Shown one piece after another: positions 16,986-24,393 of a stretch of DNA of 64,000 bases (its first letter is position 1; each line of letters begins with the position of its first letter). The translations under genes were made by a program, and so were the position numbers. Origin of the DNA: Microbacterium sp. VKM Ac-2923 (GTDB lineage: Bacteria; Actinomycetota; Actinomycetes; Actinomycetales; Microbacteriaceae). The stretch is from assembly GCF_022815605.1 (NCBI RefSeq), contig NZ_JALGRP010000007.1, positions 1-64,000 on the forward strand, in the 5' to 3' direction. The notes beneath the pieces were generated by a model. That model saw only the letters and a list, made by a program, of their open reading frames with translations. It did not search any database and was not told where the DNA came from.

Positions 16986-18686
16986 GTGACCACTGAGACG
17001 CGCGTCCTTTCCGGGCGCTATCGCGTCGACGACCTCATCGGTCGCGGCGGGATGGCGAGCGTCTATCGCGGATACGACCAGACGCTGGGCCGCACCGTGG
17101 CCATCAAGATCCTGAAGGCCGATCTGGCCGGCGATGCGGCGTTCCGAACGCGCTTCCGACTGGAGGCGCAAGCGGCCTCGCGCATGGCGCACCCCACCAT
17201 CGTGCGGGTGTTCGATGCGGGCGAAGACGCCGAGACCGGCATCGACGGGGTCGAGCGCCCCGTGCCGTACATCGTCATGGAGCTCGTGCACGGGCGTCTG
17301 CTCAAGGACGTCATCGCGCAGGGCGATGTTCCGACCGACGACGCGCTCCGCTACGTCGACGGCATCCTCGAAGCCCTCGAGTACTCGCACCGAGCGGGCG
17401 TCGTGCATCGCGACATCAAGCCCGGCAACGTCATGATCACCGACTCCGGTCGCGTGAAGGTGATGGACTTCGGCATCGCCCGCGCGGTGTCTGACTCCTC
17501 ATCGACCGTCGCCGAGACGACGGCGATCGTCGGCACGGCCGCCTATTTCTCGCCCGAGCAGGCGAAGGGTGAATCGGTCGACGCCCGGGCCGACCTGTAC
17601 TCCACCGGCGTGGTGCTGTACGAGTTGCTCACCGGCCGGCCGCCCTTCCGGGGCGACACTCCGGTCGCCGTCGCGTACCAGCACGTCAGCGAAGCACCGC
17701 TCCCGCCCAGCGAGATCGTCGAGTCCATCCCTCGGGCCCTGGATGCCATCGTGCTGCGCGCCCTCGCCAAGGACCCGTTCCAGCGACCGCAGGATGCCGC
17801 GAGCTTCCGCGAGGCGCTCGACGAGACCGCCGACGGCCAGGCGCCCACCAAACGACAGATGTCGGCGCTGTCGAACGAACTGTACGGACCCAATCCCCGT
17901 CAGGCAGCCGAGACGGCCCGCTCACTCCGCCAGCTCAGCACGGACACGACGATGCGCCGCACGCAAGCGGGGCCGCCCGTCGCGTGGATCTGGGCCGGCG
18001 TCAGCGTCCTCGCCGTCCTGCTCGTCGCCGTACTCATCTGGGTCATGCAGATCCAGCCGAACAACGACGTACCGACGACCTCGCTCACGGTGCCGAACGT
18101 CGTCGACATGTCGTACGACCGTGCGGCCGAGACGTTGACCGAACAGCAGTTGACCACGGCACGAGTGAACGAGTCCGACGAGAAGGTCGCTGCCGGCAAC
18201 GTCGTGAGCACCGTCCCGGAAGCGGGCACGAGCGTGGCGGCGGGGCAGAAGATCACCGTCTACGTCTCGACGGGTCCCGACACCGCAACCGTTCCGACAC
18301 TCCAGGGCATCAACGAGAACGAGGCGCGCTCGGCACTCGAGGCCGCCAGTCTCTCGATCGGGTCCATCCGCCGCCAGAACGACCCCGCGCTCGCGGAGGG
18401 GACGGTGATCTCCTCGAGCATCGAGACGGGGACGGCGGTCGCCAAGGGCACGACGGTCAACCTCGTCATCGCGAGTGGTCAGGTCGTGATCGTCGATTAC
18501 ACCGGCTATACCCTCGAGGCCGCGCAACGCGAGCTGGAGTCCTACGAGAAACAACTGACGGTGAGGCGACAGGACGATCCCGGATGCCCCGCCGCGTCGC
18601 CGCCGACCGTCGCCACGCAGTCGCTGGCACCGGGCGAGGTGCCCGTGCACAGCGAGATCACGCTGACGGTGTGCTCGGGCTCCTGA
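16986..18686 (+). CDS. pknB: Ser/Thr protein kinase PknB with PASTA repeats
   Basis: 566 residues. Kinase domain about 12-275 with GRGGMASVYRG, HRDIKPGNVMI and DFGIAR; a membrane helix near 331-353 (WAGVSVLAVLLVAVLIWVM); then three PASTA domains, starting at TVPNVVDMSYDRAAETL, TVPTLQGINENEARSAL and YTGYTLEAAQREL. PASTA domains bind peptidoglycan fragments or lipid II and tune kinase activity. It ends the fha-pstP-rodA-pbpA-pkn cluster. Its last 29 bases overlap the 3' end of the convergent amidotransferase gene. Confidence 0.95.
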   Translation: MTTETRVLSGRYRVDDLIGRGGMASVYRGYDQTLGRTVAIKILKADLAGDAAFRTRFRLEAQAASRMAHPTIVRVFDAGEDAETGIDGVERPVPYIVMELVHGRLLKDVIAQGDVPTDDALRYVDGILEALEYSHRAGVVHRDIKPGNVMITDSGRVKVMDFGIARAVSDSSSTVAETTAIVGTAAYFSPEQAKGESVDARADLYSTGVVLYELLTGRPPFRGDTPVAVAYQHVSEAPLPPSEIVESIPRALDAIVLRALAKDPFQRPQDAASFREALDETADGQAPTKRQMSALSNELYGPNPRQAAETARSLRQLSTDTTMRRTQAGPPVAWIWAGVSVLAVLLVAVLIWVMQIQPNNDVPTTSLTVPNVVDMSYDRAAETLTEQQLTTARVNESDEKVAAGNVVSTVPEAGTSVAAGQKITVYVSTGPDTATVPTLQGINENEARSALEAASLSIGSIRRQNDPALAEGTVISSSIETGTAVAKGTTVNLVIASGQVVIVDYTGYTLEAAQRELESYEKQLTVRRQDDPGCPAASPPTVATQSLAPGEVPVHSEITLTVCSGS

Positions 18687-19314
18687 CCCCGCGCGGGTGA
18701 AGCACTCTGCCGCGCGCCGCGGCTCCGAAGAGTCCCGCATCCTCGAGCCACCGCCCGAGCAAGAGGTGACCGCCCTCCGTGAGCACACTCTCGGGGTGGA
18801 ACTGCACGCCCTCGATGGGCGCGCGACGATGTCGGAGGCCCATCACGACACCCCCCTCGGTCGACGCCGTGATCTCGAGCTCGTCGGGGATCGAGCCGGG
18901 CTCCACGGCCAGCGAGTGGTACCGGGTGGCGACGAACCGGTCCGGCAGGTCGCGGAAAACCCCGGCTCGTCCGTGATGGATGACGCTGGTGATGCCGTGC
19001 AGCAGTTCGGGTGCGTGCCCGACGCGCGCCCCGAAGGCGGTGGCGATCGCCTGGTGCCCGAGGCAGACGCCCAACAGCGGAACGCCCTCGGCGTACGCGG
19101 CACGCACGACCTCGACGGACGCGCCGGCGTCGTCGGGATGTCCCGGGCCGGGTGACACGAGGATCGCATCGGCGGACCCGACGATCCGATCGGCCAGCCC
19201 GGGTTCATCCGCCGCGCTCAGGACCGTTTCGGCACCGAGGTCGCGCACGTAGCCGGCGAGGGTGTGGACGAAGCTGTCGCGATTGTCGACGATCGCGACG
19301 CGCCACGCCCTCAC
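18658..19314 (-). CDS. Anthranilate/aminodeoxychorismate synthase glutamine amidotransferase subunit
   Basis: 218 residues from a GTG at 19314 (VRAWRVAIVDNRDSF), chosen because the family begins at the first strand; the frame open upstream lies inside neighbouring genes. It is a class I glutamine amidotransferase with nucleophile Cys in LLGVCLGHQAIA and the His/Glu pair in VQFHPESV. It supplies ammonia to a TrpE- or PabB-type chorismate enzyme, which is not in this window, so trpG and pabA cannot be told apart. The start overlaps the stop of the small membrane-protein gene (GTGA). The C-terminal ~30 residues extend beyond the usual family end. Confidence 0.88.
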   Translation of the reverse strand: MRAWRVAIVDNRDSFVHTLAGYVRDLGAETVLSAADEPGLADRIVGSADAILVSPGPGHPDDAGASVEVVRAAYAEGVPLLGVCLGHQAIATAFGARVGHAPELLHGITSVIHHGRAGVFRDLPDRFVATRYHSLAVEPGSIPDELEITASTEGGVVMGLRHRRAPIEGVQFHPESVLTEGGHLLLGRWLEDAGLFGAAARGRVLHPRGVRSPSTPSA

Positions 19315-19466
19315 TCGACCGTGACCTCCTGGGGATAGACGATGTCGCTCACCCAGGGGAAGACGGAGAAGAACAGTCCGTACAGCACCGCGGCGAGCAG
19401 GACGAGCACGATGAGCAGACGCACCCACCACGGACCGGGCAGGACTCGCCAGAGGGCTCCGTACAT
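19311..19466 (-). CDS. Small single-span membrane protein
   Basis: A 51-residue reading frame starting MYGALWRVLPGPWWVRLLIV with one strong membrane helix and a short acidic tail. It is tightly packed: its ATG overlaps the stop of the sortase gene and its stop overlaps the GTG of the amidotransferase gene. Such spacing makes it a real gene despite its size. The function is unknown; it may assist the sortase, whose stop it overlaps. Confidence 0.7.
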   Translation of the reverse strand: MYGALWRVLPGPWWVRLLIVLVLLAAVLYGLFFSVFPWVSDIVYPQEVTVE

Positions 19467-20275
19467 CAGGCTGCTCCAGTAGTAAGGGAAAGCGGTGGGC
19501 CGGCATCGGTGCGCGGCGTGAACGACTCGAAGACGCCGTACGCGATCGCCCGCTCCGAGAAGCCGTAGCGCGGGCTGCAGGTCGTCATCGTGATGATGCG
19601 GTCGGTGGCCTCGACCTGGGGCTGCTGCGGAAGGGGCAGCAGAACGTTGACGCCGTCGGGCTGCACGTACTCGAGATTGCGGTAGCGGTACGTGAACCAG
19701 CCCTCTTGGGTCTCGATGACCACGGCGTCGCCGACACGGAGGGACGGGAGGTCGGCGAAGGGCGCCCCGTGGCTTCCCCTGTGGCCGGCGATCGCGAAGT
19801 TGCCCACCTGGCCGGGCATCGCGGTATCGGGGTAGTGTCCGAGGCCGATCGGGTCGAGAGTCCGCGACGCGCTGACGCCGCCCGCGACAGTGAAGTGATA
19901 ATCCGGCCCGAGACGCGGGATGTAGACCACACCGAAACGTTCGGCATCGCCCGGTTGTCCGAGCACGGGAGGCTCTGTGGTCGGAGGTCCGGTGGGCTGG
20001 CCCGGCACGACGGACGCGGTGGGAGAGGGGGCCACGGGGTCGGCCGCCCATTGCTGGCTCAGTTCTTTGCCCTCGTCCTTGAACTGGGCCCCGATGATCG
20101 CGTCACCGATCCACAACTGCCAGACCACGAACAGCAGCACGACGACACCCGCCGTGACGAGGAGGTCTCCGATCACGCCGACGACGGACACGCGCCGACG
20201 CGGACGCGGCGCCGGTGCGGGCGCCGACGCCGAGCGCCGGGCACGGCGGGTCTGCGGCTGCGTGTCGGTCTGCAC
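19466..20275 (-). CDS. Class E sortase
   Basis: 269 residues with a basic, Pro-rich cytoplasmic N-terminus, a membrane helix at about 34-56 and an extracellular sortase domain. The active-site residues are visible: His165 (FAIAGHRGSHG), Cys233 (MTTCSPRYGFS) and Arg242. GHYPDTAMPGQVGNF is characteristic of class E. Class E enzymes recognise LAXTG-type signals in high-GC Gram-positives; no such substrate gene was noticed in this window. It heads a minus-strand operon with the 51-residue protein and the amidotransferase. Confidence 0.93.
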   Translation of the reverse strand: MQTDTQPQTRRARRSASAPAPAPRPRRRVSVVGVIGDLLVTAGVVVLLFVVWQLWIGDAIIGAQFKDEGKELSQQWAADPVAPSPTASVVPGQPTGPPTTEPPVLGQPGDAERFGVVYIPRLGPDYHFTVAGGVSASRTLDPIGLGHYPDTAMPGQVGNFAIAGHRGSHGAPFADLPSLRVGDAVVIETQEGWFTYRYRNLEYVQPDGVNVLLPLPQQPQVEATDRIITMTTCSPRYGFSERAIAYGVFESFTPRTDAGPPLSLTTGAA

Positions 20276-20329
20276 GGGGTGAGTCTAGTTCCGTGGGTTC
20301 GACCGCACCTGAGCATTAGACTGTGGCCC

Positions 20330-20569
20330 ATGGCTCGAACTGGCAAAGGCGACGACCCGATCGCTGAACGCAACGACGGTAACTCGGCTCCGAACCCGGT
20401 GTGGTTCCTGCCCATCATGATCGGTCTCATGCTGGTCGGTCTCGTGTGGGTGCTGGTCTTCTACCTCAGCAACTCCACTTTCCCGATTCCCGGCATCGGC
20501 GCCTGGAACCTCGTGATCGGCTTCGGAATCGCCTTCGTGGGCTTCCTCATGACCACGCGGTGGCGCTGA
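20330..20569 (+). CDS. crgA: Cell division protein CrgA
   Basis: 79 residues from the ATG at 20330. A short polar N-terminus containing NSAPNPVWF is followed by two membrane helices (about 27-47 and 57-75), the standard CrgA layout. CrgA interacts with FtsZ, FtsQ, FtsI and FtsW and coordinates septum and elongation. Location close to pknB and the sortase matches other Actinobacteria. Confidence 0.93.
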   Translation: MARTGKGDDPIAERNDGNSAPNPVWFLPIMIGLMLVGLVWVLVFYLSNSTFPIPGIGAWNLVIGFGIAFVGFLMTTRWR

Positions 20570-20608
20570 CTTACACCCGTGTAATTCATCCCCATCTGTG
20601 GATGAACC

Positions 20609-20617
20609 TGTGGATAA
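20609..20617. promoter_or_regulatory. dnaA box: Outlying perfect DnaA-box 9-mer
   Basis: The 9-mer tgtggataa matches the DnaA box consensus in reverse orientation. It lies in the crgA-rhomboid spacer, about 12 kb from oriC, next to a near-match tgtggatga at 20597. It may be a DnaA titration or regulatory site; binding is not shown. Confidence 0.5.
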
Positions 20618-20620
20618 CTT

Positions 20621-21547
20621 CTACCCGAAGATGACGGCGGGGATCGCGAGAAGCGCGATGAGCACGACGCTCAGCCCCACGAGCAGACCGATCTGCGCGC
20701 CGCGGAGAGCCGGCGTGCGCGTGCGCGCGTAGATCAGTCCGACCAGTGCGCCGGTTACCAGACCCCCGAGGTGGGCCTGCCACGAGATGCCGACGGCGGT
20801 CAGCGAGCCGAGGAAGTCGCCCGAGCTGATCGCGTTGATCGCGGCCAGAACGAATGGCCACGCGAAGTTGACGGCGATCAGGATGCCGATGACGCGAATG
20901 TCGGCGCCGATGTGGCGCCCGATGACCAGCAGTGCCCCGAACAGCGCGAAGATCGCCCCCGATGCGCCGACCGTCCAGACTCCGGGGGCGAGCAACGCCA
21001 CGGCCACGGAGCCGCCCAGTGCGCCCAACAGATAGAGCAGGAGGAAGCGGGCGCGTCCCAGCAGGGGCTCCAGGCTGCGCCCGATGAACCACAGGGCCAG
21101 CATGTTCAGGGCGACGTGGAAGAACCCGTCATGGACGAGCGCGACAGTCAACAGCCGCCACGGTTGGAACACGCCCGCCTGCGGAATGAGGTAGTAGCTG
21201 TTGAAGGCGAGGAGGTTGGAGATCAACCCCCGCGCACCGGGGATGAGGCCGATGATGTAGACCAGCCCCGTGATGGCGACGATGGTGAGCGTCACCCGCG
21301 GGCGCCCCGCGGCGACCACGGTCATCGAGCGTGAGGACCAGCGTCGCTCCGCCTTCTTCTGGGCGGGCGTCTGAGCAGACTGCTGCTGGGCCATGCATTC
21401 CGGGCAGATGACGCCGACGGCGGCGGGGGTGCGGCACTCCGAGCACACGGTGCGCATGCACCGCTGGCACAGCACGAAGCTCTGCCGGTCGGGATGCCGG
21501 TAGCAGAAGTTGTCGCTGTTGCGACGGAACTCCTCGGTGGTGGACAC
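20621..21547 (-). CDS. Rhomboid intramembrane serine protease with N-terminal zinc finger
   Basis: 308 residues. The N-terminus carries a B-box-like zinc ribbon with paired Cys/His (CYRHPDRQSFVLCQRCM and VICPECM). Six membrane helices follow. The catalytic Ser is in VGASGAIFALFG and the His in SWQAHLGGLVTG. Rhomboids cleave transmembrane substrates; the ones in Actinobacteria are not well defined. The gene is on the minus strand and shares a short spacer with the cyclophilin gene. Confidence 0.9.
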   Translation of the reverse strand: MSTTEEFRRNSDNFCYRHPDRQSFVLCQRCMRTVCSECRTPAAVGVICPECMAQQQSAQTPAQKKAERRWSSRSMTVVAAGRPRVTLTIVAITGLVYIIGLIPGARGLISNLLAFNSYYLIPQAGVFQPWRLLTVALVHDGFFHVALNMLALWFIGRSLEPLLGRARFLLLYLLGALGGSVAVALLAPGVWTVGASGAIFALFGALLVIGRHIGADIRVIGILIAVNFAWPFVLAAINAISSGDFLGSLTAVGISWQAHLGGLVTGALVGLIYARTRTPALRGAQIGLLVGLSVVLIALLAIPAVIFG

Positions 21548-21565
21548 CCGCCGCCGCCCGTGGCC

Positions 21566-22123
21566 TCAGACCGAGACGACGTCGACCGAGGTGAGCACGA
21601 CGGGCTCGATCGGGCGGTCACCGGCGGCCGTGGGAACCGACGCGATGGCGTCGACGACGGCCTTCGACGCGTCGTCGGCGACCTCGCCGAAGATCGTGTG
21701 CTTGCCCTGCAGCCACGGGGTGGGATCGGTGGTGATGAAGAACTGCGAGCCGTTGGTGCCCTCGGGCTGACCCGTGATGGCGTTGCGGCGAAGACCCGCG
21801 TTGGCCATGGCGAGCTTGTACGGAGCGGTGAAGTCGAGCTCGGGGCTGATCTCGTCGTTGAAGTTGTAGCCGGGGCCACCGATGCCCTGACCGAGCGGGT
21901 CGCCGCCCTGGATCATGAAGTTGGGGATGATGCGGTGGAAGACGACGTCTGTGTAGAGCGGACCCTCACCCTTGGCGCCGGTCGCCGGGTCGGTCCACTC
22001 CTGGGTGCCATCCGAGAGACCGGTGAAGTTGCGGACGGTTCGGGGAGCGTGGTCTCCGAACAGGTTGACGACGATGTCGCCGTGGTTGGTGTGCAGGGTC
22101 GCGACGGCGGTGTGGTTGGCCAT
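21566..22123 (-). CDS. ppiA: Cyclophilin-type peptidyl-prolyl isomerase
   Basis: 185 residues without a signal peptide, so cytoplasmic. Cyclophilin motifs include FHRIIPNFMIQGGDPLGQG and NGSQFFITTDPTPWLQGKHT. It isomerises Xaa-Pro peptide bonds during folding. The location near crgA and the rhomboid gene matches the order in many Actinobacteria (ppiA close to the pkn cluster). Confidence 0.93.
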   Translation of the reverse strand: MANHTAVATLHTNHGDIVVNLFGDHAPRTVRNFTGLSDGTQEWTDPATGAKGEGPLYTDVVFHRIIPNFMIQGGDPLGQGIGGPGYNFNDEISPELDFTAPYKLAMANAGLRRNAITGQPEGTNGSQFFITTDPTPWLQGKHTIFGEVADDASKAVVDAIASVPTAAGDRPIEPVVLTSVDVVSV

Positions 22124-22223
22124 GGGTACATTCTCTCAGAGTTATCTGCAAGGGTCGGCGGGGCGAGCGGCCCGTTCTGGCAAGATGACAGGACGTACAT
22201 CCCAACGACAGGGAGGATGAGCC

Positions 22224-22796
22224 GTGGGCCTCAGCCGCAAGAGCAAGAAGGAACTGCGCAAGCTCCAGAAGCACGCCGCAAAGGTGTGGGAGTCGCAGCA
22301 GGTGCTGCTGGGCGAGAGCGGGAAGGTCGCTCGTGAAGCCGGCCACCAGCTCGGTCGCTTCAGCCGCGAAGATCTCGTCCCCGCCGTACAGGACGGGTAC
22401 AGCAAGTACGCCGCACCGTACGTCGACAAGAGCGTGAAGTACAGCAACCGCTTCCTCAGCAACAAGGTGGTCCCGGCCGCTGGCGCTGTCGTGGGCGGGG
22501 CACTGTCCGTGTGGGACGCTGCGGGCGACACGCGCGATCGCCTCGCGAAGGGCAAGGGCTTCGAGCTCGACACCCACAAGTACGCCAAGCGTGCCGAGAA
22601 GTACGGCAAGCAGGCGTCGAAGCGACTCGCCAAGAAGCTTCCGTCGCAGCACGACGGGATCGGTGCCGGTGGAGTCATCGCCATCATCCTGGGTGTCGTC
22701 GCCGCTGCCGGCGTCGCGTACGCGGCGTGGCAGACGCTGCGTGCCGACGACGAGCTGTGGGTGGCCGACGACCCGCTGCGTGCGCCGGACGCGTGA
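22224..22796 (+). CDS. Basic membrane-anchored protein of unknown function
   Basis: 190 residues from a GTG with ggagga upstream. The N-terminal ~140 residues are highly basic and helical (SRKSKKELRKLQKHAAKVW). A single membrane helix near the C-terminus (VIAIILGVVAAAGVAYAAW) is followed by an acidic tail (DDELWVADDPLRAPDA). The family seems restricted to Actinobacteria and has no known role. The stop overlaps the GTG of the deacylase gene (GTGA). Confidence 0.75.
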   Translation: MGLSRKSKKELRKLQKHAAKVWESQQVLLGESGKVAREAGHQLGRFSREDLVPAVQDGYSKYAAPYVDKSVKYSNRFLSNKVVPAAGAVVGGALSVWDAAGDTRDRLAKGKGFELDTHKYAKRAEKYGKQASKRLAKKLPSQHDGIGAGGVIAIILGVVAAAGVAYAAWQTLRADDELWVADDPLRAPDA

Positions 22797-23266
22797 GCGA
22801 TCCCACCATCGGAGTCAGAGAGGCCGCGCGCGAGCGCGGCCTCTCTGTCGATGTGCGGGAACGTCCTGCAGCGTCGAGCCTGGACGAGGCGGCGGAGCTC
22901 CTCGGCATCCCGTCGGCCTCCATCGTGAAAACCCTCGTCGTGAAACGTTCGGACGATACCTACCTCTTCGCCCTCGTCCCGGGTGACCGTGCGATCTCGT
23001 GGCCGAAGCTGCGCGCAGTGGTAGGGGTCAACAAGTTGCGGCTGCCCGAGCCCGAACGGGCACGGGAGGCAACGGGCTACGAACGCGGCACCATCGTGCC
23101 GATCGGTAGCTCGACGGCCTGGCCGATCTACGCCGACGAACGCATCGTGGGCACTCGGATCGCCATGGGGGCCGGGGCACACGGCTACAGCCTGTTCGTC
23201 GACGCCGATGATCTGATCTCCGCCTACGACGCGGTCGTCGCCGACATCACCGCAGATCGGCCCTGA
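22793..23266 (+). CDS. YbaK/EbsC-type aminoacyl-tRNA deacylase
   Basis: 157 residues from the GTG at 22793, which overlaps the preceding stop. The YbaK fold is recognisable: IVKTLVVKRSDDTYLFALVP, with the conserved Lys, and VGVNKLRLPEPER leading to GYERGTIVPIG. Such proteins hydrolyse mis-acylated tRNAs such as Cys-tRNA-Pro or act as free-standing editing factors. The exact substrate cannot be given. Confidence 0.85.
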   Translation: MSDPTIGVREAARERGLSVDVRERPAASSLDEAAELLGIPSASIVKTLVVKRSDDTYLFALVPGDRAISWPKLRAVVGVNKLRLPEPERAREATGYERGTIVPIGSSTAWPIYADERIVGTRIAMGAGAHGYSLFVDADDLISAYDAVVADITADRP

Positions 23267-23269
23267 GGG

Positions 23270-23701
23270 TCATCCGGAGCGCAGGCCCGCCATCCGCAGG
23301 GCGATGTCGACCAGCTGCACTCGGCGGAGCTTCCGCGCCGCGGGCAGGGTGAACCATTCCGCTCGGTCGGTCGATCCGTCCGTCTCGTTGCGGAGACGGC
23401 CGCCGACGATCCGCGCACGATAGACGATGCGCAGGGTGTGCAGGGGTCCTGACGAGTCGGTGGCCAAGCGCGCCTCGGCGGGAATGACGCGGGAGTGGAT
23501 GCCGAGCAGGTCGCCGACGGTGACGCGGAAACCGGTTTCCTCGCGCACTTCGCGGCGCACCGCCTGCACCGGATCCTCACCGTCCTCGAGCCCGCCGCCG
23601 GGCAACGTCCACGCGGCACGTCGCCCGTCGATCCAGTGGGCGAGCAGCACGCGATCATCGGCGTCGGTGATGACGGCGTACGCGGCGACCCGCATGTCCA
23701 T
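23270..23701 (-). CDS. NUDIX hydrolase
   Basis: 143 residues. The Nudix box occupies residues about 36-58 (GGLEDGEDPVQAVRREVREE), complete with the metal-binding REVREE. These enzymes hydrolyse nucleoside diphosphates linked to another moiety; the substrate cannot be read from sequence. It converges with the deacylase gene, three bases apart, and is followed upstream by the tRNA terminator. Confidence 0.87.
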   Translation of the reverse strand: MDMRVAAYAVITDADDRVLLAHWIDGRRAAWTLPGGGLEDGEDPVQAVRREVREETGFRVTVGDLLGIHSRVIPAEARLATDSSGPLHTLRIVYRARIVGGRLRNETDGSTDRAEWFTLPAARKLRRVQLVDIALRMAGLRSG

Positions 23702-23725
23702 GAGCAGACTCTAGCGAAGAGAAAG

Positions 23726-23757
23726 CGAAGAGCCGGCCCGCAGGGACCGGCTCTTCG
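23726..23757 (-). terminator. Terminator of the tRNA-Ile/tRNA-Ala unit
   Basis: An 11-bp stem (cgaagagccgg at 23726-23736 with ccggctcttcg at 23747-23757) lies seven bases beyond the tRNA-Ala 3' end. On the minus strand it is followed by the pyrimidine-rich run ctttctcttcg. Confidence 0.75.
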
Positions 23758-23763
23758 ATGTTG

Positions 23764-23836
23764 TGGAGCCTAGGAGATTCGAACTCCTGACATCCTGCTT
23801 GCAAAGCAGGCGCTCTACCAGCTGAGCTAAGGCCCC
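23764..23836 (-). tRNA. tRNA-Ala (anticodon TGC)
   Basis: The 73-base minus-strand gene folds as a normal cloverleaf: acceptor ggggcct with aggctcc (one G-U pair), D-arm gctcagctggtagagc, anticodon stem cctgc/gcagg around TGC, T loop ttcgaat. The CCA end is not encoded. It lies 13 bases after tRNA-Ile. Confidence 0.95.
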
Positions 23837-23849
23837 GCGAGGGAAGGGG

Positions 23850-23923
23850 TGGGGCTACCAGGACTTGAACCTGGGACCTCTTCATTATCAGTGAAGCGCT
23901 CTAACCGCCTGAGCTATAGCCCC
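23850..23923 (-). tRNA. tRNA-Ile (anticodon GAT)
   Basis: 74 bases on the minus strand with acceptor ggggcta/tagcccc, anticodon GAT between cttca and tgaag, and T loop ttcaagt. It lies upstream of tRNA-Ala in the same transcription unit, between gyrA-DUF3566 and the NUDIX gene. CCA is not encoded. Confidence 0.95.
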
Positions 23924-23991
23924 GTCTCGCTGACGTGATGTCGTCAACCTCGAAGACTTTACCGGAATCCCGAGGTTTTCACGAATCGACG

Positions 23992-24393
23992 TCAGTTCGA
24001 GGTGAACCCGACGAGCAGGCCGCCCGTCACCTTCACCGCGAGGTTGTAGATCCCCGCCATGACCGCACCGAGCACGGTCACGACCACGAGGTTCAGAATC
24101 GCGATGATCGCCGCGAACGCCATGACCTGCGGCAGACCGATGTACTGCGACAGGTTGGCGCTGCCGTCGGTGAAGCTGACGAAGAACTCGTCGAGCCGAG
24201 GCAGCAGGGTCGCCTGCACCACCAGGTAGATGAGGAGGTACGACACCACGGTGACGATGGCCATGGCCACCGCGGCGAGGAACGAGAGCTTAACGGCCGA
24301 CCAGAAGTCGATGTAGACGAGGCGCAGTCGCACCTGCTTGGCCGGGGTCTTGTGAGTCGACTTCTTCGCCAGCTTGTCAGCTACCGTGCTCAT
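23992..24393 (-). CDS. DUF3566 membrane protein
   Basis: 133 residues with a basic N-terminus and two membrane helices (about 31-58 and 95-125) typical of DUF3566, a family found next to gyrA in Actinobacteria. Its ATG overlaps the gyrA stop (ATGA), so it is co-translated with gyrase. The function is unknown; a link to envelope or growth is only a guess. Confidence 0.9.
   Translation of the reverse strand: MSTVADKLAKKSTHKTPAKQVRLRLVYIDFWSAVKLSFLAAVAMAIVTVVSYLLIYLVVQATLLPRLDEFFVSFTDGSANLSQYIGLPQVMAFAAIIAILNLVVVTVLGAVMAGIYNLAVKVTGGLLVGFTSN

Noticed and set aside
15048..17408. 786-codon minus-strand frame
   Set aside because: Shadow of pknA/pknB; composition is Arg/Gly/His-rich without domains.
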